Shown: positions 1 through 7,377 of the stretch, piece after piece
Numbering within the stretch: the first letter of the stretch is position 1
How the letters are laid out: every line of letters begins with the position of its first letter
Position numbers and translations under genes: made by a program
Notes under the pieces: model-generated
Told to the model about the DNA's origin: nothing
Database searches by the model: none
The model's input: only the letters and a program-made list of their open reading frames with translations
Origin: Hydrogenovibrio marinus
GTDB taxonomy: Bacteria > Pseudomonadota > Gammaproteobacteria > Thiomicrospirales > Thiomicrospiraceae
Assembly (NCBI RefSeq): GCF_013340845.1
Contig: NZ_AP020335.1
Location: 1,612,001 to 1,676,000, forward strand
Direction: 5' to 3'
DNA length: 64,000 bases

Positions 1-741
1 ATATTGCGCCCCCGTGTTCTCACGAACAGGCTGCAGCACATCTCTTGATACGTTTGGTGCCACCATGCTTGGCGACTCGGTCAACTGACTACCGGTTTCC
101 AACATTTTCTCATTCAAATATCCTAAATCACGAATTCGACGATTTAATTCCAGTTGGTAACCAGACAACAAGTTGGAAATATCTCTGCCACCGTAACCAT
201 CTGTTGTCACCACTTGGGCGATCGCCAGTTTTGGCTGATATTGGTTACCTGGATAATTACTACATGCCAGTGGATCTTCGGTCAGGCAGACTTTCAGTGT
301 CACTTGGTAGGTTTTAGAACGCGTGTCTTTTAAAGGCTTGCCGTCTTTATCAAACTGCTCATCGAAAGGCAGTTCTTTATAGCCTTCTCTGACAACTTTA
401 AATCCAGACACTTTAGAATGCGTTGTAAAACGCGTGACATCATTTGATATTGCGTAGTCTTTAACTTCTTGTGCACTGGAGACTCGAAGGTTGTTTTGCA
501 TGCTTGCTAACTTCAAAGCATCACGGATTGCCATTTTTCTGGCATAAGCTTCTGTCACACCGTCGGTTGATGCCGTTCCGGTGACAGTTACGCACTTTAT
601 AGGGTAAGGATTTGCAGAATTACTTTGAGGTGCCTGTTGAGGTAAATCACGTTGTTGATATGCAGCTTGCTCGGCAAAACTTTGAAAAGACACTGTCAGG
701 CCAAAAGCCAGCCCCAAGGCCATTAACCAAAATTTTGTCAT
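1..741 (-). CDS. flgT: FlgT-like flagellar assembly protein, N-terminal part (cut by window edge)
   Basis: The reading frame is open from an ATG at 741 to the window edge (247 codons), so the C-terminus is missing. Residues 1-23 form a signal peptide (hydrophobic stretch ending SFA-EQ). Residues about 48-100 resemble the FlgT N-terminal domain, with VTGTASTDGVTEAYARKMAI followed by DALKLASMQNN. FlgT is a periplasmic protein of the H/T ring around polar, sodium-driven flagellar motors. The neighbours cheV, flgA, flgM and flgN are the same company flgT keeps in Vibrio, which supports the call. Family assignment is by recall of the motif, without a profile search. The gene is probably expressed separately from cheV, 84 bp upstream on the same strand. 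Confidence 0.6.
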   Translation of the reverse strand, partial: MTKFWLMALGLAFGLTVSFQSFAEQAAYQQRDLPQQAPQSNSANPYPIKCVTVTGTASTDGVTEAYARKMAIRDALKLASMQNNLRVSSAQEVKDYAISNDVTRFTTHSKVSGFKVVREGYKELPFDEQFDKDGKPLKDTRSKTYQVTLKVCLTEDPLACSNYPGNQYQPKLAIAQVVTTDGYGGRDISNLLSGYQLELNRRIRDLGYLNEKMLETGSQLTESPSMVAPNVSRDVLQPVRENTGAQY

Positions 742-825
742 AGAAACAAATCCTGAACTTTGCAAAACCAACCGCCTTGTATCAACTTTTACTCAACGCC
801 AAACAAATCAAACATCAACTTAAAT

Positions 826-1797
826 TTAAGCAGACTTTTCAATCTGAGACTTTACTTCATCAATGCGATCAATAATCGCTTGTGCCAACTCTTCAGGATG
901 CCATTTCGACATAAACTTGTTCGCACCGACCTTCTCGGTCAAAGATGCATTGAACCCACCACTCAAAGAAGAACTCAATACAACATAGATATCGCTTAAA
1001 CGAGGATCTTTTCGGATATTCGTGGTTAGGGTGTAACCATCCATCTCTGGCATCTCAATATCTGAAATCACCATCAAGACGCGTTGCCCAACCGGCTCAG
1101 AAATACCTTTATCAGCATCGTCAGCCCACTTCTTCAGGAAGTCCAACGCAATGCGACCGTTGGTAACGATCTTATTGGCGATACCCAGCTTATCAAGCGT
1201 AACTTTTAACTGGTTACGCGCAACCGCGGAATCATCCGCACCCAGCACAAAGAAGTTGTGTCCTGCTGTCTTGTCTTGGTTTGCATGCAAAAACTCGTCT
1301 GACATTTCTTCTTGACGACCCGATACTTCTGCCAAGACTTTTTCGACATCGACAATTTCAACAATGCGATCTTGGGCACGGGTAATACCTGTGAGATAGT
1401 TGACGTTCTGCAAAGAGTCCGGCGGTGGCAAGATATCTTCCCAACGAAGATGCACGATGCGATCAACATCTTCCACCAAGAACCCCTGAACCGAACTGTT
1501 AAACTCTGTCACAATGGTCAGAGAATCACTGTATTTATCCTTCGGAATTGAAGGAAGATCCAAAGCTTTTGCCAGATCAATCATCGGCATGGTCTGCCCA
1601 CGAATATCCGCTACGCCAACAATACGCGAGTCAGCCTTAGGAACAGGTGAAATAAAAGGTGTACGAATGACTTCGCGAACTTTAAACACGTTTATTCCAA
1701 ATAACTGTTCACCTTGAATCTTAAACAACAACAACTCCATACGGTTCATCCCCGCAAGAGACGTTCTTTGGTCAACCCCTTTTAGAAAACTAGACAT
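826..1797 (-). CDS. cheV: Chemotaxis coupling protein CheV
   Basis: The 323-residue protein has an N-terminal CheW-like domain (about 20-160, with GINVFKVREVIRTP and VGVADIRGQTMPMIDLAKAL) and a C-terminal receiver domain (about 182-315). The receiver has acidic residues D188/D189, the phospho-acceptor aspartate near D246 in ISDIEMPEMDGY, a serine-rich LSSSL strand and the conserved lysine near K298. CheV couples chemoreceptors to CheA, and its receiver tunes adaptation. In many polar flagellates cheV lies beside flgA/flgM, as here. It is divergent from flgA, with 67 bp between the two starts. The start ATG at 1797 gives a normal family length. Confidence 0.95.
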   Translation of the reverse strand: MSSFLKGVDQRTSLAGMNRMELLLFKIQGEQLFGINVFKVREVIRTPFISPVPKADSRIVGVADIRGQTMPMIDLAKALDLPSIPKDKYSDSLTIVTEFNSSVQGFLVEDVDRIVHLRWEDILPPPDSLQNVNYLTGITRAQDRIVEIVDVEKVLAEVSGRQEEMSDEFLHANQDKTAGHNFFVLGADDSAVARNQLKVTLDKLGIANKIVTNGRIALDFLKKWADDADKGISEPVGQRVLMVISDIEMPEMDGYTLTTNIRKDPRLSDIYVVLSSSLSGGFNASLTEKVGANKFMSKWHPEELAQAIIDRIDEVKSQIEKSA

Positions 1798-1864
1798 GTA
1801 AAGCCACCTTTATTATCTACCTTAGAAAGCAATCTCCCTTTACATCGCACCGCAATCGGCAACA

Positions 1865-2716
1865 ATGAAAAGCGAGAAAATTGATTTCAATTCAGTTAAT
1901 ATAACTGAAATTTTCTATGCAATCAAAACGAAACCCAACACTGGATTAGAGTGCATTTTGACACATTATCCCACTTATTATTCATCCAACCTCTTTTCCG
2001 GCTCTGCTTTTAATCGGCTTCTCGCCATAACACTATGGACAATCTTGCCGTTTTCCTTCGCTCATGCTGATTCAAACACTAATAAAAGCGTTTATCAGTC
2101 CGCAGAAAGCCTTGAAAAACAGGTTTACGACTTCGTAAAGCAAAAAGTCGACCAACATTTACGAAACCCGAAAATCGACATCAGCCCAATCAGCTCCAGA
2201 CTTCAGTTGGGCGTTTGTAAGCAAGCGGTCAATCTGGAAGACAAGACTCCAGACAAAGTCGCTGGACGCATGAGCTTTCGCCTCAGTTGTGATGACCCTG
2301 ACTGGACGTTGTATGTCATCGCAACGGTTGATGGCGAAGTGCCTGTCATTATTTCGACAAGAGGCATTCTAAGAGATGCAACAATCAAATCTTCGGATAT
2401 TCAGCAGGCATACGTTCCTTATAAGCAGGCAAAACGCAACTCGATGATGCACATTAAAAACGTTATCGGCATGAGAGCCAAAATGGGCATTGGCCCTAAC
2501 AGCATCATTACCGTAAAAATGTTGCAACCGCCCTATTTAGTTTTCAAAAATCAGCCGATAAAAATAGTGACCTTTGCAGGTAGCGTAAGAGTAGAAACTG
2601 AAGGCATTGCTTTGGAAAGCGGGACGAACCGGCAACAAATACCCGTTCGCAACGCCAGTTCCAAAAAAGAACTAAAAGGCATAGTTATTGCTCCGAACAC
2701 TGTATTGGTTCCGTAA
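1865..2716 (+). CDS. flgA: Flagellar P-ring assembly chaperone FlgA
   Basis: FlgA is a periplasmic chaperone for assembly of the P-ring around the flagellar rod. The C-terminal two thirds fit the FlgA/SAF fold: VPVIISTRGILRDATIKSSD, then IGMRAKMGIGPNSIITVKML and a closing GIVIAPNTVLVP. A signal peptide is visible but starts unusually late (NRLLAITLWTILPFSFAHA, about residues 50-68). The first 45 residues are therefore probably not translated or not needed, and the true start may be a non-ATG codon such as the in-frame TTG near 1961. No ATG lies between 1865 and the signal sequence, and 1865 has no good ribosome binding site. It is followed by flgM on the same strand. Confidence 0.88.
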   Translation: MKSEKIDFNSVNITEIFYAIKTKPNTGLECILTHYPTYYSSNLFSGSAFNRLLAITLWTILPFSFAHADSNTNKSVYQSAESLEKQVYDFVKQKVDQHLRNPKIDISPISSRLQLGVCKQAVNLEDKTPDKVAGRMSFRLSCDDPDWTLYVIATVDGEVPVIISTRGILRDATIKSSDIQQAYVPYKQAKRNSMMHIKNVIGMRAKMGIGPNSIITVKMLQPPYLVFKNQPIKIVTFAGSVRVETEGIALESGTNRQQIPVRNASSKKELKGIVIAPNTVLVP

Positions 2717-2752
2717 ACAGATAAAAAAGTGATGTTTCTGCTTATTTTTTAC

Positions 2753-2778
2753 TAAAGTAATTCTATGTCTGCCGATAA
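2753..2778 (+). promoter_or_regulatory. Sigma-28 (FliA) flagellar promoter of flgM
   Basis: TAAAGTAA at 2753-2760 and GCCGATAA at 2771-2778 are separated by 10 bases. This is almost exactly the enterobacterial FliA consensus (TAAAGTTT, 11 bases, GCCGATAA), with a perfect -10 element. It lies about 62 bp before flgM. FlgM is the anti-sigma factor of FliA, so this gives the usual autoregulatory loop. Confidence 0.85.
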
Positions 2779-2839
2779 AAAGACTAGAAAACAGAATATT
2801 ACTTATTTAGAATGACACATACATCGGTAGGGAAAAGCC

Positions 2840-3151
2840 ATGGATATTAAAAGATTAGCGACCGGAGGACTGGAGAGTCGATTGACAGATCCTTCTTCTG
2901 GCAACACAACCGGAAAAGCGTCAGCAAACAACGCGAAATCTGCGTCGACATCTGCTGATACAGTAACGTTGTCTTCAATGAAAGACATTAAAACATTAGA
3001 ACAGAAAGCAAAAAGCTCTTCTGTAGATAACAGTGCACGCATTGAAGAATTGAAACAAAAAATTCAAGACGGCACTTACCGTGTCAACCCTGATCAAGTT
3101 GCAACCAAACTGATTGCAACTGAACTACTTACATCAGGAAACAACGGGTAA
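2840..3151 (+). CDS. flgM: Anti-sigma-28 factor FlgM
   Basis: FlgM holds FliA (sigma-28) inactive until the hook is complete and FlgM is exported. The 103-residue protein has a low-complexity, Ser/Thr/Ala-rich N-terminal half. Its C-terminal half is characteristic: SARIEELKQKIQDGTYRVN followed by PDQVATKLIATELL, the sigma-binding helices. The start ATG at 2840 follows the purine-rich AGGGAAAAGCC. It is preceded by a clear FliA promoter and followed after 15 bp by flgN, so the two probably form one unit, as in most flagellates. Confidence 0.95.
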   Translation: MDIKRLATGGLESRLTDPSSGNTTGKASANNAKSASTSADTVTLSSMKDIKTLEQKAKSSSVDNSARIEELKQKIQDGTYRVNPDQVATKLIATELLTSGNNG

Positions 3152-3166
3152 CGTGAGCCTATTGGA

Positions 3167-3649
3167 ATGATGCTTAAAGCAGTTGATTTAGACAAACTTT
3201 CCCTACAGCTAAGTCAACTGTTAGATTCTCTCAACGCCTTTGAAACCATTCTTGATAAAGAAGCTGAAACGCTAAAGTCTTCAGATATAACTCCTCTGAC
3301 CGATATTGTTGACCAAAAGAGAACCGCTTCCGAAAGCATTGCCGTGCAATATGATTCTCTAATCGAATCACTTTCCGACACGCCAATCTCTCTCAAAGAA
3401 TTTATGTTATTGGACGACTTCGCCAACCTACCAAAGTCTGCCCAAAAGCAATTTGAAGAACTGACGCAGCAAATCATTAACTGTAATGAGAAAAACACCG
3501 CAAACGGTCTAAGCGTACAAGCACTTAACACTCTAAACGAAACCTTGATTCAAATTTTCAAAGGTCAAGACCTACAGAACAAAACCTACACCGCTTCTGG
3601 AAGTGCTTCAACGCCCCCTACCCCAACCAATCCACTTGGCAAAGCCTAG
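3167..3649 (+). CDS. flgN: Flagellar export chaperone FlgN
   Basis: FlgN is the cytoplasmic export chaperone for the hook-filament junction proteins FlgK and FlgL. The 160-residue protein is almost all helical heptads (LDKLSLQLSQLLDSLNAFET, later LTQQIINCNEKNTANG). It carries the family's C-terminal NKTYTASG stretch followed by a flexible Pro/Thr-rich tail. It lies 15 bp after flgM. The first two codons are both ATG (3167 and 3170), and either could start. Sequence identity in FlgN is low, so the call rests on length, helical pattern, the YTASG motif and position. Confidence 0.88.
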   Translation: MMLKAVDLDKLSLQLSQLLDSLNAFETILDKEAETLKSSDITPLTDIVDQKRTASESIAVQYDSLIESLSDTPISLKEFMLLDDFANLPKSAQKQFEELTQQIINCNEKNTANGLSVQALNTLNETLIQIFKGQDLQNKTYTASGSASTPPTPTNPLGKA

Positions 3650-3757
3650 GTAATTTTTTGTACTACTCACAAAAATAAAAATGTTTGGCGTAATTAATGC
3701 TTTCATTTAGACAATTAATTTGTAAACTTAGTAAGTCTAATTTTAAGAGAATGTAGT

Positions 3758-4339
3758 ATGAGCACGCAAAATAACCGCTCTTTTTTCCGAATTGATGTCA
3801 TGCTACCTTGTAGCTATCACGTTATTTCTGAAGAAGAAAGCATTGAAAACCCTTTACCGACCTCTCCTGATGCCAGTTATATTGAAAAATATTTCTTGCA
3901 GGACTTACAAGGTTTGGACGAGCAAATCACAGATATTATTGAGCAAATCAACCAGAAAAGTAGTCTACTTGCTAGAGCGTTGACGGCCATGAACAGCAAG
4001 ATCAATTTCATTTTACAAACAATTGATCAAAAACAACTGTCTCGTACTATCCCTCAACGTATGGTAAACATCAGTGCAGGTGGATTGGCGTTTAAAGTCC
4101 ATGAAGCGGTTACGACCTCCGACAAGATCGACATTTTGATTCAGCCTCTTGCAGAAGAACCGCCGGTATTGGCTCGTTGTAATATCGTCAAAATCATTCC
4201 TGAGTCAGATGGTAACAACACTGTGGCCTTGGAATACCAAGGGCTGAATGAAGATGATCGTCGGAAACTTGTTTATTTCATTCAGACAAAAGAAATCGAA
4301 GCCGCTACTCAGCAACGTAACGAAGCGGCTAAAAAGTAG
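3758..4339 (+). CDS. PilZ-domain cyclic-di-GMP binding protein
   Basis: The 193-residue protein starts with RSFFRID, the RxxxR arm of a PilZ domain, and has NISAGGLAFKVHE (about 103-115), the D/NxSxxG element. These together form the c-di-GMP site. Between the two motifs lies an unusual insert of about 85 residues, predicted helical, with polar heptads (LDEQITDIIEQINQKSSLLA). It may be a dimerising coiled coil. Residues after 120 complete the barrel. It is the last gene of the flagellar group, 108 bp after flgN, so a role in c-di-GMP control of motility is likely but inferred. A strong hairpin follows the gene. Confidence 0.75.
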   Translation: MSTQNNRSFFRIDVMLPCSYHVISEEESIENPLPTSPDASYIEKYFLQDLQGLDEQITDIIEQINQKSSLLARALTAMNSKINFILQTIDQKQLSRTIPQRMVNISAGGLAFKVHEAVTTSDKIDILIQPLAEEPPVLARCNIVKIIPESDGNNTVALEYQGLNEDDRRKLVYFIQTKEIEAATQQRNEAAKK

Positions 4340-4347
4340 CCCGTTCT

Positions 4348-4380
4348 CAACCATCTCTCATCAAAGAAGAGAGATGGTTG
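4348..4380. terminator. Convergent hairpin between pilZ gene and umuD
   Basis: CAACCATCTCTC at 4348-4359 is the exact reverse complement of GAGAGATGGTTG at 4369-4380, giving a 12-bp stem with a 9-base loop. It sits between two convergent genes and overlaps the umuD stop codon. There is no T-run on either side, so its action as a terminator is plausible but not certain. Confidence 0.55.
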
Positions 4381-5023
4381 AAGTCACCACTCCCCAAATC
4401 ACCACATCCGATTCTTCACGAATCAATATCGGCGGATAATGATCGTTTTCCGGTACCAACCAAGTTCCCGTAGATTTGATTGAAAGGCGTTTGACCGTCA
4501 ACTCACCGTCTACAGCCGCGATAACAATCTTGCCATCCGAAGGCGTCAGACTTTTATCAACAACCAGAATATCACCATCCTTGATGCCGATTTTTTTCAT
4601 TGAGTCCCCTTGAACCGTCAATAAAAAAGTCGCTGCCTTATTGCGCACCAATTTTTCATTAAGATCCAACACCATTTCCACATAGTCATCTGCCGGGCTT
4701 GGAAACCCTGCAACCACTTTATGGCTATACAATGGTAAAAGCACTTCATTACTTGCCGCAGGTATCTGAACCTTAGCCTTGCCCTGAGCGGCACGTTGTA
4801 AAGCATCCAGTTCTTCTGCTTGCTGCTCACTGCCCGCAGCCTCTTCAAGCCAATCTTTTATCAAACTGACTTTGGATTCGGGAACACGCATGACTTTAGT
4901 CGGTTCGCCGTAAGCGCCGCTCCCCTTCTTTCTACCCGCACCTTCACGTGCGCCGCCATGCGTATTGCTGTTTTTTGATGTCGGTTTGACCGACTTAGTG
5001 GTTTTAAGTGTGCGCGTTTTCAT
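4361..5023 (-). CDS. umuD: UmuD-type S24 autoprotease of DNA polymerase V, with N-terminal extension
   Basis: UmuD self-cleaves in the SOS response to give UmuD', the accessory subunit of the error-prone polymerase UmuC. The catalytic domain is clear: cleavage site A105-G106 in KVVAGFPSP, nucleophile Ser141 in VQGDSMKKIGI and general-base Lys178 in ELTVKRL. At 220 residues it is about 80 longer than E. coli UmuD. The extra N-terminus contains GGAREGAGRKKGSGAYGEP and TKVMRVPES, a basic, glycine-rich segment that may bind DNA or a partner. Unlike the usual umuDC operon, umuD is divergent from umuC, with 142 bp between starts. I could not find a convincing LexA box in the gap. Confidence 0.88.
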   Translation of the reverse strand: MKTRTLKTTKSVKPTSKNSNTHGGAREGAGRKKGSGAYGEPTKVMRVPESKVSLIKDWLEEAAGSEQQAEELDALQRAAQGKAKVQIPAASNEVLLPLYSHKVVAGFPSPADDYVEMVLDLNEKLVRNKAATFLLTVQGDSMKKIGIKDGDILVVDKSLTPSDGKIVIAAVDGELTVKRLSIKSTGTWLVPENDHYPPILIREESDVVIWGVVTSTISLL

Positions 5024-5165
5024 ATCAGACCCTTTTAAGGATTCAAATGCCTGTTTTAAAAAAATGATTTGCTCTTTGGTGAGTCTTATTTTTAAAATAG
5101 TGTAACACTTTTCAAGTTTTCTTCTTTTAAATTTTTATGAAACCTGAGGTTTGAAACACTTATCT

Positions 5166-6518
5166 ATGTCGATGTTCGCTCTGATTGATGGCAACAATTT
5201 TTATGCTTCTTGTGAGATGGCATTCAACCCTGCTTTGTGGAATCGCCCGGTTGTTGTACTCTCAAACAACGACGGCTGTATTGTCTCTGCCAACGCGCTT
5301 GCCAAGAAAATCGATTTTTCCGAACACGCCCACCACCAACGCCTGGGAGTACATGGGTTTCGTTCCGCCAAAGCCAACAGCATGATGTTTCAGCCTTACT
5401 TCAAGGTTAAAAGCCTACTGGAAAAACATCATACTGCTGTTTTCAGCTCCAATTATGAACTTTATGCGGACATGTCAAACCGCATGCACGCGGTAACTGC
5501 CCAATTTGCCCCTCAGCAGGAAATCTACTCCATTGACGAAAGTTTCTTAAACCTTTCCGGCCTGAAAGACGTCAACCTCAGCGACTTGGCAACCGACATC
5601 AGGCACACTGTGTTTCAATGGCTACACCTGCCTGTTGCCGTAGGAATTGCACCCACCAAAACTTTGGCAAAACTCGCAAACCATTGGGCGAAGCAGTACG
5701 ATGATAATCAGGGCGTTCTAAACCTTGCTGATTTATCAGAGGCGACCAAAACGCATCTTTTTCAGAAAACCGATGTCGGCAAAATATGGGGCGTTGGCAA
5801 CCGACTTGCCAACCAGCTAAAAGCTAAAGGCATTCATACGGTTGAAGACTTAAAAACCCTACCGCTTAGCCGAGTGCGGAAAAACTTTTCCATCACATTA
5901 GAGCGTACGGTAAGAGAACTCAATGGCGAATCCTGTTTGAAAAGCCGCGATACCGATGACAAAAAACAAATCATTTCCTCGCGTTCTTTCGGAACGCTTG
6001 TCACCAGTCCAAAAGATATGGAACAAGCCTTGATTTCACATGTCGCCATCGCCTCCCGTAAGCTGCGCAAGCAAAAGTCCACTTGCCAGTTGCTCACCGT
6101 TTACTTCAGAACCAGCCCTTTCAACAAACCGAGCAATAGCTACTGTCCGACCATAACAATACCGTTAGACTATCCAACCGATAACACGATTCTTCTGGCA
6201 AAAGCCGCCAAAGTGGGCTTACAGAAAATATGGCGTGCCGGATATGCTTACCATAAAGCGGGGATCGTCCTATCTGAAATTACCAACAACCTTTCTTATC
6301 AGGCAGACTTATTCCTGCCACAGATTGACGAAGCCTATCAACAAAAAGTCACACGAATGGTCTCGCTTTCAGATGAACTCAACCAAAAACTCGGCAAAAA
6401 CAGTCTTTATCTACTCTCTGAAGGTATTAAAAATAAAACCGCTTGGCAAATGAAGCGTCAACTAATGTCTTCGCGTTATACCACCCATTGGGACGAGCTA
6501 TTAACCCTTCATGTCTGA
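5166..6518 (+). CDS. umuC: DNA polymerase V catalytic subunit UmuC
   Basis: UmuC is a Y-family polymerase that copies past damaged bases. The N-terminal palm motif ALIDGNNFYASCE, NDGCIVSANALAKKI, the catalytic YSIDESFLNL and the KTLAKLANHWAK segment are all present. The helix-hairpin-helix region (VGNRLANQLKAKGIHTVEDL) and the little-finger domain follow. About 450 residues is close to family length (E. coli 422). The start is ambiguous between ATG 5166 and ATG 5172; an in-frame TTG at 5151 sits too close to the GAGG at 5146-5149. It is transcribed away from umuD. Confidence 0.93.
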   Translation: MSMFALIDGNNFYASCEMAFNPALWNRPVVVLSNNDGCIVSANALAKKIDFSEHAHHQRLGVHGFRSAKANSMMFQPYFKVKSLLEKHHTAVFSSNYELYADMSNRMHAVTAQFAPQQEIYSIDESFLNLSGLKDVNLSDLATDIRHTVFQWLHLPVAVGIAPTKTLAKLANHWAKQYDDNQGVLNLADLSEATKTHLFQKTDVGKIWGVGNRLANQLKAKGIHTVEDLKTLPLSRVRKNFSITLERTVRELNGESCLKSRDTDDKKQIISSRSFGTLVTSPKDMEQALISHVAIASRKLRKQKSTCQLLTVYFRTSPFNKPSNSYCPTITIPLDYPTDNTILLAKAAKVGLQKIWRAGYAYHKAGIVLSEITNNLSYQADLFLPQIDEAYQQKVTRMVSLSDELNQKLGKNSLYLLSEGIKNKTAWQMKRQLMSSRYTTHWDELLTLHV

Positions 6519-6707
6519 AAACTTTGATCTCAATATGATAGTTTCGAGACAATCTACTTTCCGTTCTTGATTTTTGCCTAGCAGTTGTTTAACTTAAAGG
6601 TGAATACTGCTGTTTCTGCCTTTTATGACAGTTAACCGCATTGTGTGGACAACGAGGTTCACTCTGTTCAGAGACCATCACAGCATTCAAAAAGACAGTT
6701 GAGAATT

Positions 6708-7250
6708 ATGAAAATCGAACCTCCCGCTCGCCAGACCTATATTGAAAACCTTTGCTTTATCTTGCCTTTATCTCCGCTGAGAAATACGCCTAAGGTTCAG
6801 TTTTTCAGCATCAATAACGTATTGGAAGACCTCTCCGGTATTGACCTCGTCATACACGGCAAGGACGGTCGTAGCCCGTTGATTGACGGTGATGATACTT
6901 GGTACTGGTATATGCATACCGACCAAGAAGATAAACTGGTTGTGCATCAAGGCAAACGCGTTGTCGAACTCTACTCGCAACAACACGGGCAAGTGGAAAC
7001 CTTTGAAGTCACCACCGATGCCATCTATCACAATGGCGAAAAAATCCATGATGGCGCGGCAATTCTGGGCTGGGTTCCTTATGTCTTCCATCGAGTACAT
7101 TCACCAGAAGGCAGTATTTCCACCAACTATGCCAGACGTTTGAAAGACTTTGATTTAGACACCAACTTCAACATCTATCAACTGGATACGGAAACAGGAA
7201 ACTATGAAGTCGCTCGCATTGGTTCGCTAGATCAACCAAAAGCATCATAG
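6708..7250 (+). CDS. Conserved hypothetical protein, cupin-like beta barrel
   Basis: I do not recognise a named family. From the ATG at 6708 the product is about 180 residues with no signal peptide or membrane segment. The central part alternates short strands with polar turns (WYWYMHTDQEDKLVVHQGKR, later GWVPYVFHRVHSPEGSIST), as in small cupin/RmlC-like double-stranded beta-helix proteins. Histidines in these strands could bind a metal, but the pattern is not a canonical cupin motif. An upstream in-frame GTG at 6645 would add 21 residues of low-complexity character, so the ATG is preferred. It stands alone between umuC and a drug exporter. Confidence 0.6.
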   Translation: MKIEPPARQTYIENLCFILPLSPLRNTPKVQFFSINNVLEDLSGIDLVIHGKDGRSPLIDGDDTWYWYMHTDQEDKLVVHQGKRVVELYSQQHGQVETFEVTTDAIYHNGEKIHDGAAILGWVPYVFHRVHSPEGSISTNYARRLKDFDLDTNFNIYQLDTETGNYEVARIGSLDQPKAS

Positions 7251-7330
7251 TAAAGCGCGTCCATACACTTAAAACACCTGACTAGACTAGACGCGACATT
7301 CGAGTTGCACTAAACTTACTGCTTCTTTTT

Positions 7331-7348
7331 CCCCGGCAACTGCCGGGG
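7331..7348. repeat. GC-rich palindrome upstream of exporter gene
   Basis: CCCCGGCAACTGCCGGGG is a perfect 8-bp inverted repeat around a 2-base centre. It ends 29 bp before the start codon of the Bcr/CflA exporter. No T-run follows, so it is more likely an operator or an mRNA 5'-end hairpin than a terminator. Confidence 0.5.
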
Positions 7349-7377
7349 ATGCCTGCCACTAATCCGGGAAAATCCGA

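Noticed and set aside
742-825. GGCGGTTGGTTTTGCA upstream of flgT as a sigma-54 promoter
   Set aside because: GG and GC are 11 bases apart instead of 10, and no second example supports it.
1798-1864. TAAAGGGA and GTAGATAA on the minus strand as a FliA promoter of cheV
   Set aside because: The spacer is 14 bases instead of about 11 and the -10 element has two mismatches, so I did not list it.
5024-5165. CTGTTTTAAAAAAATG in the umuD-umuC gap as a LexA box
   Set aside because: Only the CTGT half fits; the partner half ACAG is missing at the right distance.
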